Shown here: in pieces, positions 36,801 to 46,308 of the stretch
Numbering within the stretch: position 1 is the first letter of the stretch
Layout: the number at the start of each line of letters is the position of its first letter
DNA from: Actinomycetota bacterium
Lineage (GTDB): Bacteria; Actinomycetota; Acidimicrobiia; Acidimicrobiales; Acidimicrobilacustridaceae
Direction: 5' to 3'
Assembly (NCBI GenBank): GCA_016185305.1
Contig: JACPNV010000006.1
Coordinates: 62,001-126,000, forward strand
DNA length: 64,000 nucleotides
The notes under the pieces: model-generated
The model's input: the letters and a program-made list of their open reading frames with translations, nothing else
What the model was told of the DNA's origin: nothing
Database searches by the model: none
Program-made: the position numbers and the translations under genes

Positions 36801-39233
36801 GAACGCGGCGATTGCGGCTTGATCCTTGTCCTTCGCCGCACCGAGCGACTCCCGGAGGAATGCTTGGGCCAGCGCCGGCTCCTCACTGACGATCTGGTCG
36901 TAGAGCGCACGCTCTTCCGGATCCAGCTCATCGAGGTCCGCTGATCCCTGTCGCATGACGGCGACCGGATCCTCACGGTGAGCCAAGATCTGGCGCACGA
37001 GTTGGCGTACCAGGTCTCGGAACTGGTTCAGCTCGGTGCCGCTTGCCGTGCGGGCAGCGTCGTCGCGACTGTCGGTGAAGACGATGGTGCGCGACTCCTC
37101 GACCGTGTCTCCCATGGATCGATGCAGCTGCGTCATGAGGAGCTGCGTCGATTGGGCGAGACCTGCGGTGTGCGCACGAATCGGACTGCGCACGGTTCCC
37201 TTGAAGTACTTGTTCGTCTCGATGTTGCCGGTCTTGAGATCGCAGCGTGGGCAGTGCACAGGCAACGCGGGGACTGTGAGGTCCGTGTCTCTCGGCACCC
37301 CCGAGAGGACAGTCCCGTCACCGCCGCCGACCGGGGGCATCAGTGCACCCAGCAACGGGTCGTACGTTGCCGTTCCGAACCCGATCTCGATGCTGCCGCC
37401 GCTGGGGGTCTTGGGCTTCCAGCTGCGAGCTGTCTTCTTTGTCCCGGGCCGGTACCAGCGATAGTCGCGGTGTGAACGCATGAACACAGGCGCGGCGCGT
37501 TCGGCCGGCACCTGCACCGGGGTGGACGTGAGGAACACCGCCTCATCGCGCTCGTGGGCGACGTAGCCACCGAGGCTGACGTCGCCGCACTCGAAGCAGT
37601 ACAGAAGCTCGAGCACCCGCCCGCCGCAATCACAGCTCGAGGCGGGGATAGTGAACAGTCGGCCGATGCCGACATCGCTCTCTCGCTCGACTTGGTCGCA
37701 TCCCGGGTTGGAGCAGGCCCACAGCCCACGGAGCGTGCGCGCGAACATGTGGGCTCGCAACGGCACCGATTGTGGGCCCGCCTCGACGGTGCTCAACGCC
37801 TCCAATACGATGCCGAGAGCCTTGCCATCATCGTCCGGCGCATCAAACAACCGCGTTGCGATCTGATCGATCTTCGTAGCCCGCACCCGGCCGTCCTCGT
37901 CGCGACAAGCAGAGGAGGTTGCACTCGGAAGGTCGAACGCTTCGACGAGCGTCGCGTGGCGGGTATCCGAGTCCTCGCCCTCCCACATCTCGATGATGTC
38001 ATCTCGCGAGATGGGAATCGTCGCGCCGAGTGCTTTCGGTGCGCCGGGGGTGACGAAGAAGGACTCTTGGTCCACGCCGAAGAACTGCTCGAGATACCCC
38101 AGCCCCTTTGGGTCGTCTGAGAGCGACGCGCTGGTGGCGATGCACCGGAGTTGTGGGCTGGTCGGGGCGAGGCCCAGCCGGCTGAGCAGATTGCGAACGA
38201 TCATCGCAACCTCGGAGCCCTGCGTGCCTCGGTAGAGGTGGAGCTCGTCGACCACGAGGGAAAGCACGTGAGATTCATCCTCCGCGAGCCATCGACGGGT
38301 CGATTCGAACAAGGGCTCCTCGATGTCGCGCATCAGCATCGCGTTGAGCATCGAGTAGTTGGTTACGAGCACGTCTGGTGGGTGGGTGACCATCTCCCAA
38401 CGGGTCAGCAACTCGCCTTGGCGCGGATCAGGGAACTGGTTGAGGTCGATGTCTGGGTGGCGTGTCAGCGAGTCGAACTCAGCGACGGTCTCTCGGATCT
38501 GGGCCGACACCTCCTTGACTTTGCCGTCCTTCGCTGACTTCGGCAGGTCGCCGCCCCCGAGCGTCGCTCCCGTGTAGCGGCCGAACCACAGCTGATGTCC
38601 GTCCGGCTGGTCGGCTATGACGCGGACGGCCTTGCGTAGGCGTGTGATCTGGTCTTCGACGAGGGCGTTGGTCGGGTAGAGGACGAGGGCACGGATGGCT
38701 GCCGATCGAGTGGTCTTCGAACGGCTGCTTCGCCACTGGCCCGACGAGGCCTCCCACCACGGGTCGAGCTCACCATCCTTCCCCCACGTCAGCGATTCGG
38801 CGACGAGGCGGGCAAGTACGGGCAGCAGGAACGATTCCGTCTTCCCTGAGCCCGTGCCGGAGGTGACGACGACGTTTCGCTTGGGGTTGGCGCCGGGTTG
38901 GAGAGATTGGCGCAGGGCCTGAGCCTGGTGCGACCGCAGTCGGAACGGCTCCCCCGGCTTCGTGTACTCGCCGAAGAGCGCCTCTCCCACGAGGTAGGTC
39001 ACCCGCGGATCAAGTCCGACCTCGTCGACGACCTCAGCCAGCACATCCGTCGCCTCGTAGGGAAGCACCGGCTCGAGGAGCACGTCGGTGAACAGCAGGT
39101 CGGAGTCGGCAAGCCGCTCGCGTCGCTCGCGCATGAGTTCGTCAGATCGCAGCCAGAAGGCTGTGTCGATGTAGCGGAGGTACGCGTCCTTGATCTCGGC
39201 GTAGACGAGAGCCGGGTTGGTGTTCGCAGTCAC
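33879..39233 (-). CDS. Large DEAD/DEAH helicase with DUF1998-type C-terminus, DruE-like
   Basis: 1784 residues from GTG 39233 (AAAGGA upstream). Walker [10 protein letters not shown] is at 124-132, a [13 protein letters not shown] motif near 190, [10 protein letters not shown] near 345 (motif II) and [10 protein letters not shown] (motif III). The second RecA domain holds [16 protein letters not shown] and [13 protein letters not shown]. Several CxxC pairs and a C-terminal [12 protein letters not shown] mark a DUF1998 zinc region. Size and domain order fit DruE of Druantia defence systems, though other DUF1998 helicases (DISARM-like) are possible. It lies between the 1004-residue protein and the RecB-like nuclease, 13 bases after the former and overlapping the latter. 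Probable anti-phage helicase (inference). Confidence 0.8.
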   Translation of the reverse strand: MTANTNPALVYAEIKDAYLRYIDTAFWLRSDELMRERRERLADSDLLFTDVLLEPVLPYEATDVLAEVVDEVGLDPRVTYLVGEALFGEYTKPGEPFRLRSHQAQALRQSLQPGANPKRNVVVTSGTGSGKTESFLLPVLARLVAESLTWGKDGELDPWWEASSGQWRSSRSKTTRSAAIRALVLYPTNALVEDQITRLRKAVRVIADQPDGHQLWFGRYTGATLGGGDLPKSAKDGKVKEVSAQIRETVAEFDSLTRHPDIDLNQFPDPRQGELLTRWEMVTHPPDVLVTNYSMLNAMLMRDIEEPLFESTRRWLAEDESHVLSLVVDELHLYRGTQGSEVAMIVRNLLSRLGLAPTSPQLRCIATSASLSDDPKGLGYLEQFFGVDQESFFVTPGAPKALGATIPISRDDIIEMWEGEDSDTRHATLVEAFDLPSATSSACRDEDGRVRATKIDQIATRLFDAPDDDGKALGIVLEALSTVEAGPQSVPLRAHMFARTLRGLWACSNPGCDQVERESDVGIGRLFTIPASSCDCGGRVLELLYCFECGDVSLGGYVAHERDEAVFLTSTPVQVPAERAAPVFMRSHRDYRWYRPGTKKTARSWKPKTPSGGSIEIGFGTATYDPLLGALMPPVGGGDGTVLSGVPRDTDLTVPALPVHCPRCDLKTGNIETNKYFKGTVRSPIRAHTAGLAQSTQLLMTQLHRSMGDTVEESRTIVFTDSRDDAARTASGTELNQFRDLVRQLVRQILAHREDPVAVMRQGSADLDELDPEERALYDQIVSEEPALAQAFLRESLGAAKDKDQAAIAAFEAKHGGAERYVAWTSLLNRLSRELLGIGVNPGGPDASLRFIEGTDDVPWYSAWDPPEPNLWKTVPPDIAAQERQRQKERLTVRVCDGAFDRAGRDIESIGVAFVEPADVPLGSWPLSEDVARDVLRSVVRILGSSRRYPGTFFRYPSDNAPVAVKAYLKAVAQGRCEEDQLIERVSQTMASVAPQWLLNTSPVKSTLRLVSPLDAKRWICANCARVHLHTSGGVCSATGCNSTKLEERVLAPDESDYYTWLAEQPPRRLRVRELTGQTKPLSIQRQRQRLFKGAFLPPPFENPEGDGIDVLSVTTTMEVGVDIGSLRSVMMANVPPQRFNYQQRVGRAGRMGQAFSYALTMVRDRSHDDFYYKHTEKITGDTPPQPFLDPRERIIKRVASGEVLRRAFRSLPNAPTRTGESIHGIFGPTDEWSDRRTGVEAFLRKRPDVEDVVRRLAAHTGMSNPEVEELVRWQREDLLAEIGGAVDSPYYLQPELSELLANAGVLPMFGFPTRVRQLYGRWIKSKQDLEDHAISDRPLDQAITAFSPGSEVTREGSIHTCVGFAAYEVKAGKAFDIDPLGVAIELSRCRECGNTDIAEEDGATACVACGGQLDAVPLHQPFGFRTRYRTRDYDDTSEGTGIVGFPQLAMRPGEGEVDVVGGMKVERWPEPVRVIRINDNNGALFPLLRLKDGSVVCDDDALYDKPQGFKDEGATRLEPAAIGEVRPTDVVTLTLDQLALHAGVIPTNTKVLPAGLSAIWSFAEVVRRGCQVALDLQPDEIQVGLQPARINDLETRRIFLADRLENGAGYAPELAEPSKIKEVLEGILGDLTAEYESVSHGDCTESCPDCLRSWDNRRLHGALDWRLALDVAALAAGLPLPTERWLSRAPHLADVFVRAYGTAVPCHVEVAGELHAIVRDDGKSAVILGHPLWMHSDAHLNETQAESFDILRSDLGIPNVAVSDLFVLDRIHPRVYQLLHGPE

Positions 39234-39246
39234 ATGAGTCCTTTGC

Positions 39247-42200
39247 TCATGACATCAGCAGCGCGGCGAGGTGCGAAGCGAGGTCAGGCGGCACGTTTCG
39301 GTATTCCAGCAGTCGTTCGGCGGTGTTCTCCTTCGGCGCATAGCCCGATGCCAAGACCGCAGCCCTGGCGTACAGGCCCGGGAGGTCCGCTCCCAGGGGC
39401 ACGTAGAGGACGCGAGCATCGGTGTCGTAGCCCACCATGCCGATGCCAGCATCCAATGCCGCCGCGAACTTCACGAGGCGGGCATCTCCAAGCAGCGCCT
39501 GCATCTCGCCCAAGTCGGTCGGTCGGCGGTAGATGTACGTGCGGATGAACGACGTCAATCTGAAAGCGCCCGGACTCGCGGCCGAGCTCGTTGGCTCGAA
39601 CTTCGCCACGCCTGGGTTCCAAACCTCGAAGCTCCGGGCTCCGATCGTGGTCGTGACTGGCAGCCCGGGCAGCAGTCCGGAGAGCGGCGGCAGTCGCGAT
39701 GCCACAGACCATGCCGCCGAACGCACGATTCGAACCGGCCGCAGCGAAGCCTCCTCCGCAACGGCTGCGAGGTCCTTCACGTCGGCGTCACCGACTCCCA
39801 CGATTCGAACTACGGCCGGCGAGTCGACATCACTATCGATCGTGATCTCCCCTCCTGCCCGCCACACCGCATCCTCGATCGCCGCCATCAGCCGCTCACT
39901 TCTGAAGCCAGCGATCAAGTGCTCGCCCGTCGGCAGCTCGAGGATGTGTGGATCCACGACGGCCCAGGAACGCTCCCGGAGAGTGCTCGGGTCTCGTTCG
40001 ATCTCGATGTGGCCCATCGCCTCCAACCGCCTAGCGAACGCGTCGACGAAGAGGCCTGTTGGGTCGATCTGCATCGCGATCCGCTCCAACCATGACATCG
40101 TTCCCTCACCCTCGAGCCCGTGAACATCTACACGGGGCGCCAGCTGCGCCTTTGTCGCAGCTTTCTTCCTTCCTCCGGCCCGATAGAACGCGGGGAGCCG
40201 CTTGACCAACCCGCAGTACCGGCAGACGCCTTCGACGGTCTTCATGCCCGGAAGTGCCTGCTCGAGGACGGTGTAGTGAAACCCAGTCGTCATGCAGGAC
40301 TTCTCGTCGCCGGTGGGGATCACGATGCGAACCGGCGGTGCCGACGCCGACGAGCTGGCCTGGCGACCGACGTACCACGCGGGCACTCCCGGGGGAGCGG
40401 CGAGTGGATCGACGGCTCCTGCGACGGGATCCGGCACGCACTGAAACGAGCCGCCGTCTTCCTCTCTGCCTGCAGCGATGCCGAAGAGCGGTGATGTGAG
40501 TGAGTGGCCGATTGACGGCTGGTCGGGGTCGACTCTCACAGCGGGATGGTCGGCCGACCTCAGGCGGAGGAGCTGGGCCTTGGAGATCGGTTCCCCGTCC
40601 TCTTCGCCAACGACGACCTCGTAGTCGCCGTCGGGCAGGTGCTCGGCAGCGAGATCCCAGATCAGGACGGGCTCACCGCTCTGCTTCCTCCTCGGCTCCG
40701 GCGAAGGTGTGACCAAGGGACGAACGCACGTCAGCTCTGACCAAAGATGCCCTCCGGAGTCGGTGGACGCCCGCAACTCCGGAGGTAGCCCACTCGACCA
40801 CTTCGCCACGTTGCCAGGCAGGCGCATTCCCCCTTGCAGCACGACCTCAGTCGTAGCGAGTGGCTGCAGGAGGTTTAGGTCAGCGAGCTTGCCGTTCAGG
40901 AGGTCGGCAGGGACGGACGACAGGATCTGGACGCCTTCGAAGACGGTCCAGCCGTCGGGCACTCCCATGAGGTCTGCGTGCTCGGCAAACCCCGGACGCG
41001 CTATCGCGGACAGGGTCTCGCGCACGGGCGCGACGATGTCGTCTCTGACGATCAGCATGCTGTCTTCCCCTAGAAGCACGCGCTCTGCTTCGACGAAGCC
41101 TTGGAGCATGTCATCCCACCGCAGCGGCACAAGCCGTCGAGAACGCCTGCGAAGGGAACCCGCCTGGCCCTGACGGCGGATGCAAGTGACCCCGTTGAGG
41201 AACGACGAGATGTCGACCGAAGCAGGATCGGCAAGTGTCATCCACCCAGATGACGCTGGCACGAGGTCAACCGACGCGACCGGCTCGTTGGCGAAATCGA
41301 GGAGCTCGACCGTCTCGTTGTCTGCGTCGACTCGCGCTGGAACGACCAACGAGATGTCGACCATCTTCCGCGGGAAGGTCCGAAGGGTTGCCTTCGCGCG
41401 GACCACATCCAGCAGGAGAGTCTTCGAGCCGACCACGGCGGAGCTCGACACGGCTCCATCCCAAGCTTCGAGGGTGGCGCGAGCGACTTCGACGATCCGC
41501 TCCCGCGCATCGGCGTCGCGCTTCCATAGGCCTTCGAGCGTCGAGCTCGCCGGACATGGCGTTCGACTCATCCACTCTGCGATGAGGTTCTCCATCTCCT
41601 GAGATGGATAGGTGCTGTGCGGTGGCAGCCCGTAGGAAGCAAACATGTCGCCGAACTTCACCCGATCGGCCTCGCGAACGAGCGCCTGTGAGAGCGGCAA
41701 GCCGATGTGCGCGTGGCCGACTGGGAATGCCGTCGGGAGGCCTCGATTACCTTCGAGGGCCTCCAACCAGTCGTTCAGCGACGACCAGAGTCGCTGCGAC
41801 ACCGCCAGCCCCTCCACCTTCTTGTGGTAGCCGTGGGTGAACCAATCGATCTGGTTCTTGTCAAGGTCGAGCAGCTCCGCCAGACGACCGTAGAAGTTGT
41901 GCGCCGCCTTGCCGTCACCGACGTGCATCCGTTCCGCCGCGAGGCTGAGCAGCGCGAGCAGCCCGAGCGTGGGCGGCGGGGCCGTCGGCTCACCATCCAG
42001 CCAACGATCAAGCCTGTTGAGGTGCCCTCGAAACAAGGTCGCAGGGCCGTCTCGGAACACGAGGGTGCCCTTGACCGCTTCGATCAACGCACGTTCGGGA
42101 TCGACTGCGTGCGGCTCAGCCTCGTCGCGCAGGGCGGCGAGCACTTCGTCGTCGAGATCGAGGTAGACGGGAGTCGGGGACGAACGACGCGGATAGACGA

Positions 42201-42261
42201 CGTCAACGATCGCCGAGTTCCAGCGCTCGTATAGCTCCCACTCCGCCGCCGTTCCTGCCAT
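39247..42261 (-). CDS. Large protein of unknown fold, operon partner of the helicase
   Basis: 1004 residues from ATG 42261 with GGAGGAG upstream; longer frames are antisense to the HNH gene. No catalytic motif recognised. The N-terminal 250 residues are helical ([33 protein letters not shown]). The middle is beta-rich with [21 protein letters not shown] lone [14 protein letters not shown] pair near 710 may bind zinc with other residues. The C-terminus is a mixed alpha/beta domain ending [11 protein letters not shown]. Gene order (large unknown protein, then DUF1998 helicase) matches Druantia type III (DruH-DruE), but I cannot confirm DruH homology by eye. Confidence 0.65.
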   Translation of the reverse strand: MAGTAAEWELYERWNSAIVDVVYPRRSSPTPVYLDLDDEVLAALRDEAEPHAVDPERALIEAVKGTLVFRDGPATLFRGHLNRLDRWLDGEPTAPPPTLGLLALLSLAAERMHVGDGKAAHNFYGRLAELLDLDKNQIDWFTHGYHKKVEGLAVSQRLWSSLNDWLEALEGNRGLPTAFPVGHAHIGLPLSQALVREADRVKFGDMFASYGLPPHSTYPSQEMENLIAEWMSRTPCPASSTLEGLWKRDADARERIVEVARATLEAWDGAVSSSAVVGSKTLLLDVVRAKATLRTFPRKMVDISLVVPARVDADNETVELLDFANEPVASVDLVPASSGWMTLADPASVDISSFLNGVTCIRRQGQAGSLRRRSRRLVPLRWDDMLQGFVEAERVLLGEDSMLIVRDDIVAPVRETLSAIARPGFAEHADLMGVPDGWTVFEGVQILSSVPADLLNGKLADLNLLQPLATTEVVLQGGMRLPGNVAKWSSGLPPELRASTDSGGHLWSELTCVRPLVTPSPEPRRKQSGEPVLIWDLAAEHLPDGDYEVVVGEEDGEPISKAQLLRLRSADHPAVRVDPDQPSIGHSLTSPLFGIAAGREEDGGSFQCVPDPVAGAVDPLAAPPGVPAWYVGRQASSSASAPPVRIVIPTGDEKSCMTTGFHYTVLEQALPGMKTVEGVCRYCGLVKRLPAFYRAGGRKKAATKAQLAPRVDVHGLEGEGTMSWLERIAMQIDPTGLFVDAFARRLEAMGHIEIERDPSTLRERSWAVVDPHILELPTGEHLIAGFRSERLMAAIEDAVWRAGGEITIDSDVDSPAVVRIVGVGDADVKDLAAVAEEASLRPVRIVRSAAWSVASRLPPLSGLLPGLPVTTTIGARSFEVWNPGVAKFEPTSSAASPGAFRLTSFIRTYIYRRPTDLGEMQALLGDARLVKFAAALDAGIGMVGYDTDARVLYVPLGADLPGLYARAAVLASGYAPKENTAERLLEYRNVPPDLASHLAALLMS

Positions 42262-42348
42262 CGCTCCTCCCAAGCGTCCGACACACGGTAGGCCAACGAC
42301 CCTGGACGCACTCGTTTGGTACGCGGTCGCTGTGACACCTTCCCGGTG

Positions 42349-43359
42349 ATGCGAGGGCTCGACCGTTACCGTGGGCACGTGCGGGAGCTCGGCGACTACC
42401 TGGACCTGACTCCCGACCAGGCGCGAGCGCAGTGGGCCCAGATCCTGCGGCGAAAACCTCGCGATCGCCAAGAAGCGTTCACGCCAGTCGAAGCCGTGCT
42501 CTGCTACGCCCTGTTCTTCGTCGTCGACCCGCACAGGTACGGCGGAGCGTCGATGCACAGAGCGCCAGCCATCGTTCACTCGCTCGCCAACCTGTTCGTC
42601 CGCTCCCCAGGCTCGATCACCAGCAAGATGATGAACCTCGACGGCTCGCGCAAGAACGCCGGCAAGCACGAGTGGCGGTTCTTCGTCGAGATGGCGACGG
42701 ACCCGGATCGCTTCCCCGTGCTCTACAACCTCGCGCTCGTCGCAGCCCGGGAGTCCAGCATCGATTCGGCCCGACTCCCCGACTTCCTCCACATCGAGGG
42801 GGTGCGCGACTTCGACCTGCTCGGACAGGACGAGCTCTCGGGATCGACCTTCGAGACGATCGTCGCGCTCAAGGCTGCGAAGAAACGGGCACAGCTGCTC
42901 GCACCGAACGAGGCCGAGACCATCCGAATGGTCGAGCAGGCCGTACGGCTCGGCCAGCACCGCTTCGCGTCGCAGGTCCTCGACGACTACTCCCACTCGT
43001 GTGCGTTCTGCGGGTTCGCGCCGAAGTCGATCCCTGGCAACCGCCTACTCGTCGCATCCCACATCAAGCCGTGGGCCGACAGCAATGACGTCGAACGGCT
43101 CGACCCTCACAACGGCGTTGCGGCGTGCCCGACCCACGATGCCGCGTTCGATTCGGGGCTCATCACGATCAACGGCGGGCTGCGCGTCCACCGCTCTCCG
43201 AGCCTCAAGCGCAGCGCTGTCGCCGATGCGAAGGTCGATGCGTACTTCGGCGACGCGCTCGCTGCTCGTCTGCTCGTTCCCGATGGTGCCGACGGGCCCG
43301 GGCGCCCGTATCTCGAATGGCACCACGAGCACGTCTACCAGGGCGAGCTGGTGTCGTAG
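42349..43359 (+). CDS. HNH endonuclease, restriction-like
   Basis: 336 residues. The C-terminal HNH site is clear: CAFCGFAPK zinc knuckle, LLVASHIKPW (first His), LDPHNGVAACPTHDAAFDSG (Asn/His and metal ligands). The N-terminal 200 residues are helical and may recognise DNA, as in McrA-like or ScoMcrA-type enzymes. It diverges from the 1004-residue gene, and its stop faces Vsr (43367) tail to tail. Start uncertain: ATG 42349 preferred over 42316. Confidence 0.8.
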   Translation: MRGLDRYRGHVRELGDYLDLTPDQARAQWAQILRRKPRDRQEAFTPVEAVLCYALFFVVDPHRYGGASMHRAPAIVHSLANLFVRSPGSITSKMMNLDGSRKNAGKHEWRFFVEMATDPDRFPVLYNLALVAARESSIDSARLPDFLHIEGVRDFDLLGQDELSGSTFETIVALKAAKKRAQLLAPNEAETIRMVEQAVRLGQHRFASQVLDDYSHSCAFCGFAPKSIPGNRLLVASHIKPWADSNDVERLDPHNGVAACPTHDAAFDSGLITINGGLRVHRSPSLKRSAVADAKVDAYFGDALAARLLVPDGADGPGRPYLEWHHEHVYQGELVS

Positions 43360-43366
43360 CGCGGCC

Positions 43367-43876
43367 TCAAGGCTTCGTGGACCTGCGGAACCTGACCACC
43401 TGCTCGATCAACCGGCCTGCCGAGGCCACGTCTTCGTGCTCCCACACGCGAAGGACGGTCCAGCCTTCAGACATCAGGGCGATGTCTGCTGCGCGGTCCC
43501 GGTCGACGTTGCGGCGGAGCTTCGGCACCCAGTAGTCGCGGTTGCTCTTCGGGACCACCTGGTGTTCGGGACAGCCGTGCCAGAAGCATCCGTCGACGAA
43601 GACTGCGACCCGAGCCTTCGTGAAGACGATGTCGGGATGCACCTTCACACCACCGGCTCGGACCAGCAGGTCCTTCCTGAAGCGAAGCCCTCGCCGATGG
43701 AGGTCCGATCGCAGGCGGACCTCGGGCTTCGTGTCAGCCCGCCGGTTTCCCTTGCCGACGCTGGTGGCGACAGCGTCTCTCGGCGTCGGGTAGGGCGCTC
43801 GGAGGCCGCCACCAAGGGCGACGGTTCGTTCTTCCGAGGCCGCCTCGGCGGTCTGGTCGACTCGCGTTCCTGTCAC
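43367..43876 (-). CDS. vsr: Very short patch repair endonuclease
   Basis: 169 residues, Vsr-type nuclease that nicks beside T:G mismatches left by deamination of 5-methylcytosine. Motifs: RADTKPEVRLRSDLHRRGLR, the catalytic VHPDIVFTKARVAVFVDGCF then WHGCPEH, and the C-terminal WTVLRVWEHED. It is paired with the divergent cytosine methylase, the classic partner. Starts at GTG 43876; the N-terminal ~45 residues are variable, so the real start may be further in. Only 22 bases separate its start from the methylase start. Confidence 0.92.
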   Translation of the reverse strand: MTGTRVDQTAEAASEERTVALGGGLRAPYPTPRDAVATSVGKGNRRADTKPEVRLRSDLHRRGLRFRKDLLVRAGGVKVHPDIVFTKARVAVFVDGCFWHGCPEHQVVPKSNRDYWVPKLRRNVDRDRAADIALMSEGWTVLRVWEHEDVASAGRLIEQVVRFRRSTKP

Positions 43877-43885
43877 ACCCCCTGG

Positions 43886-43896
43886 GTCTACTAGAC
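43886..43896. promoter_or_regulatory. Palindrome GTCTACTAGAC in the Vsr/methylase divergent gap
   Basis: Perfect 5+1+5 palindrome filling half of the 22-base space between the two divergent start codons. It overlaps any promoter elements, so one DNA-binding protein (the methylase itself, or a controller) could control both genes. No ribosome sites are evident, suggesting leaderless transcripts. Confidence 0.4.
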
Positions 43897-43898
43897 GT

Positions 43899-45089
43899 AT
43901 GCGCCGCTCACGCGAGGATCGCTACCGCACCGATGACCAGCTCCGACTCCCGTTGGCGACCGCCATGCGCGACCGACGCGCCGGAGCGGGTCAGAATGGC
44001 GACGTGAGCGGAGCCGCGATCTCGTTGTTCTCGGGTGCTGGAGGTCTCGACCTCGGCATCGAGCAGGCCGGGTTCCACACCGTCGCCGCCGTCGAGTGGG
44101 ACGAGGACGCCGCCGATTCGATGGAGAAGAACGCCCCGGTCCACTTCCCCGAGCTGCGGGAGGTGCTTCGAGCGAACCTCTACCCGCTTGCCGCAGGTGG
44201 TGACGACGGTGTCACGACGAAGGACATCCTCAAGGCCGGTGGGCTGAGCAGCCGGAACCGGCCCGAGCTCCTCGTCGGAGGGCCGCCGTGCGTCGCCTTC
44301 TCGAAGTCGGGGTTCTGGCTTGACTGGAAACGCGACGGGGTAGACCCGGCCGCCAGCCTGCTGCAGGCCTACACGCGGGTCCTCGCCGAAGCGAAGCCTC
44401 GCTTCTTCATCCTCGAGAACGTCTACGCACTCACCTTCAACAACAAGGCGAGCAGGCCGGCGTTCGAGCGCCTGCTCGCCGAGATCGAGGCTGCCGGCTA
44501 CCAGTTCCAGTGGCGGGTCCTGAACGCCGCCGACTACGGCGTCCCCCAAGCTCGGCCACGGCTCTTCATCGTCGGATCCCGCAAGCGCGACCGGCTCCCA
44601 GACCTTCCCGAGGCGACGCACCACGGCCAGTGGGAGCGCCGCCAGACCGACGGCGGGCCGCTTCCACACGTCACCACCGGGCAGGCGCTTGCGGGGCTGG
44701 TGACCCAGCCCGAGCCTGAGGAGGTCGTGCGCGGGCGGTGGGGCCATCTGCTTCCCGACATACCGCCCGGCGATAACTACCTCCACTACACCGCCGAGCG
44801 CGAGCATCCCGACCCGATCTTCGAGTGGCGGTCGCGGTACTGGTCGTTCCTGCTAAAGCTCGATCCGGAGCGACCTGCGCCCACGATCCAGGCCCAGCCC
44901 GGCCCGAACGTCGGCCCGTTCCACTGGGAGAACCGACGCCTGCGGGTTCCGGAGCTGCGGCGCCTCTTCACCTTCCCCGATGACTACGCGTTCGTGGGAA
45001 GGCGAGGATCGGTCCAGTCGCAGATCGGCAACTGCGTGCCCCCGCTCCTCGCCGAGCAGGTGGCAGCCAGCGTCGCTCTCGCGACGTAG
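43899..45089 (+). CDS. dcm: DNA (cytosine-5-)-methyltransferase
   Basis: 396 residues as read. Motif I FSGAGGLDLG near 43-52, motif IV with the catalytic Cys in GGPPCVAFSKSG, motif VI FILENVYAL, motif VIII QARPRLFIVGS, and motif X SQIGNCVPPLLAEQ. The target-recognition region lies between VIII and IX. The ATG at 43899 leaves a 35-residue preface; a GTG at 44004 just before motif I is an alternative. It partners with Vsr (divergent) and the restriction enzyme (convergent, 2 bases between stop codons). Confidence 0.93.
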   Translation: MRRSREDRYRTDDQLRLPLATAMRDRRAGAGQNGDVSGAAISLFSGAGGLDLGIEQAGFHTVAAVEWDEDAADSMEKNAPVHFPELREVLRANLYPLAAGGDDGVTTKDILKAGGLSSRNRPELLVGGPPCVAFSKSGFWLDWKRDGVDPAASLLQAYTRVLAEAKPRFFILENVYALTFNNKASRPAFERLLAEIEAAGYQFQWRVLNAADYGVPQARPRLFIVGSRKRDRLPDLPEATHHGQWERRQTDGGPLPHVTTGQALAGLVTQPEPEEVVRGRWGHLLPDIPPGDNYLHYTAEREHPDPIFEWRSRYWSFLLKLDPERPAPTIQAQPGPNVGPFHWENRRLRVPELRRLFTFPDDYAFVGRRGSVQSQIGNCVPPLLAEQVAASVALAT

Positions 45090-45091
45090 GA

Positions 45092-46252
45092 CTACGTTCC
45101 CTCGACGAGCTCGGCGAGCGATGTCGCCCACGTCTCATCGACGCGCTGGATCGCTTGGATGCGTGCCGGATCCTCGTCCCATGGCGTCAGGTTCGACGTC
45201 CACTGGAAGCGGAACTCCCACAGCCCGGTGGCTGAGAACAGGCAGGCAGCCACGACGTCGAACTGATCGAAGGTGTACTTGCGACCGGCCCCCGAATCGC
45301 GGGTCTTCTGAACCTCGAGCTTGAAGTCGCCCTCCTTGTAGCGGACGCGGCTCGCTGTCTTGCACTCGATCTCGAGGTCGGTCCCGTTGCCGAGTCGCAC
45401 ACGGAAGTCAGGCTGCCCGTCCTCGTCGATCGGCTCCACCACGTCGACGGCTGGGTCTTGTTCGAGGTTCGCCTCGAGGTGGTGCTCCGCGACGCCGCCC
45501 CTCACGGCGACGCCGAGCCGGAAGTTCGTGTCGATGATGTCGAGGATCGTCGCGGCGTCGACTCCGAAGAACGCTTCGAGGCGGTGCGGCTCTGCGTCGG
45601 GTGACGTGAACGTCTCGGCGAGTGCGTGCCGCAGCGCCGGGTTGAGCCCGAGAGCTGACGCCTTCGCCTCGAAGCGCACGTAGTCGAGGAGGCGCTGCGG
45701 TCGAAAGCCGACGAGCGTCTCAAGGCCGGCCCAACTCGGCCGCCTGGTGCCTCCTGCCTTCGTTCGCTCCCACACGGCCCACCCGTGCTCGGCCGCCGCG
45801 TCGATGTGGCGATCTCGGTAGTAGACGGAGATTCCCATGGGGAGGTCCTCGTAGACGAGGGGATCGAGCCCGACGATGAAGCGCTCCTCTGGGTCAACCG
45901 CGAGGACGAGCGTGACGTCCACACCGGCGACATCTCGCGCGATGAGGTTCGCCTCATCCCTCTGCTTGACCGGATCCCCGAGTCGGATCTGCGCTCGATG
46001 TTCGTCCGCTGGCCGGTTCTTGGTCGCTCGATGCGTCGTGGTGAACGGGTAGACGAGCATGCCGTAGCGCCGGCCGGCATCGTCTTCTGCCCCGAGGTAC
46101 ACGGGAGCGACTCGCTGATCACGGAACGAGCAGTACACGACGCGCCCGCCGCTTGCCTCGATCGACCGCTCAAGAAGATCGACAACGGGCTGGCGGTCCG
46201 AGTCGATGTTGTAGAGCTTCGGGATGTAGAGGCGCCCCGCCAGTTCTGGCAC
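45092..46252 (-). CDS. Type II restriction endonuclease, PD-(D/E)XK
   Basis: 386 residues from GTG 46252. The nuclease site is PDFRVRLGNGTDLEIECKTA (D...ExK) near residue 280, followed by a strand and KLEVQKTRDSGAGRKYTFDQ, typical of restriction enzymes. The N-terminal half (YIPKLYNIDSDRQPVVDLLE; YGMLVYPFTTTHRATKNRPA) probably serves DNA binding. It lies tail to tail with the cytosine methylase, making a complete RM pair. Specificity cannot be inferred. Confidence 0.8.
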   Translation of the reverse strand: MPELAGRLYIPKLYNIDSDRQPVVDLLERSIEASGGRVVYCSFRDQRVAPVYLGAEDDAGRRYGMLVYPFTTTHRATKNRPADEHRAQIRLGDPVKQRDEANLIARDVAGVDVTLVLAVDPEERFIVGLDPLVYEDLPMGISVYYRDRHIDAAAEHGWAVWERTKAGGTRRPSWAGLETLVGFRPQRLLDYVRFEAKASALGLNPALRHALAETFTSPDAEPHRLEAFFGVDAATILDIIDTNFRLGVAVRGGVAEHHLEANLEQDPAVDVVEPIDEDGQPDFRVRLGNGTDLEIECKTASRVRYKEGDFKLEVQKTRDSGAGRKYTFDQFDVVAACLFSATGLWEFRFQWTSNLTPWDEDPARIQAIQRVDETWATSLAELVEGT

Positions 46253-46308
46253 GGCCCCAGCGTCGCACGTCGGCTGCCCGCGACGGCGAACCCCAGCAGC
46301 ACCGCCAT

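Noticed and set aside
42262-42996. Extension of the 1004-aa protein to 42996
   Set aside because: It is antisense to the HNH nuclease gene, and its residues show no structured pattern.
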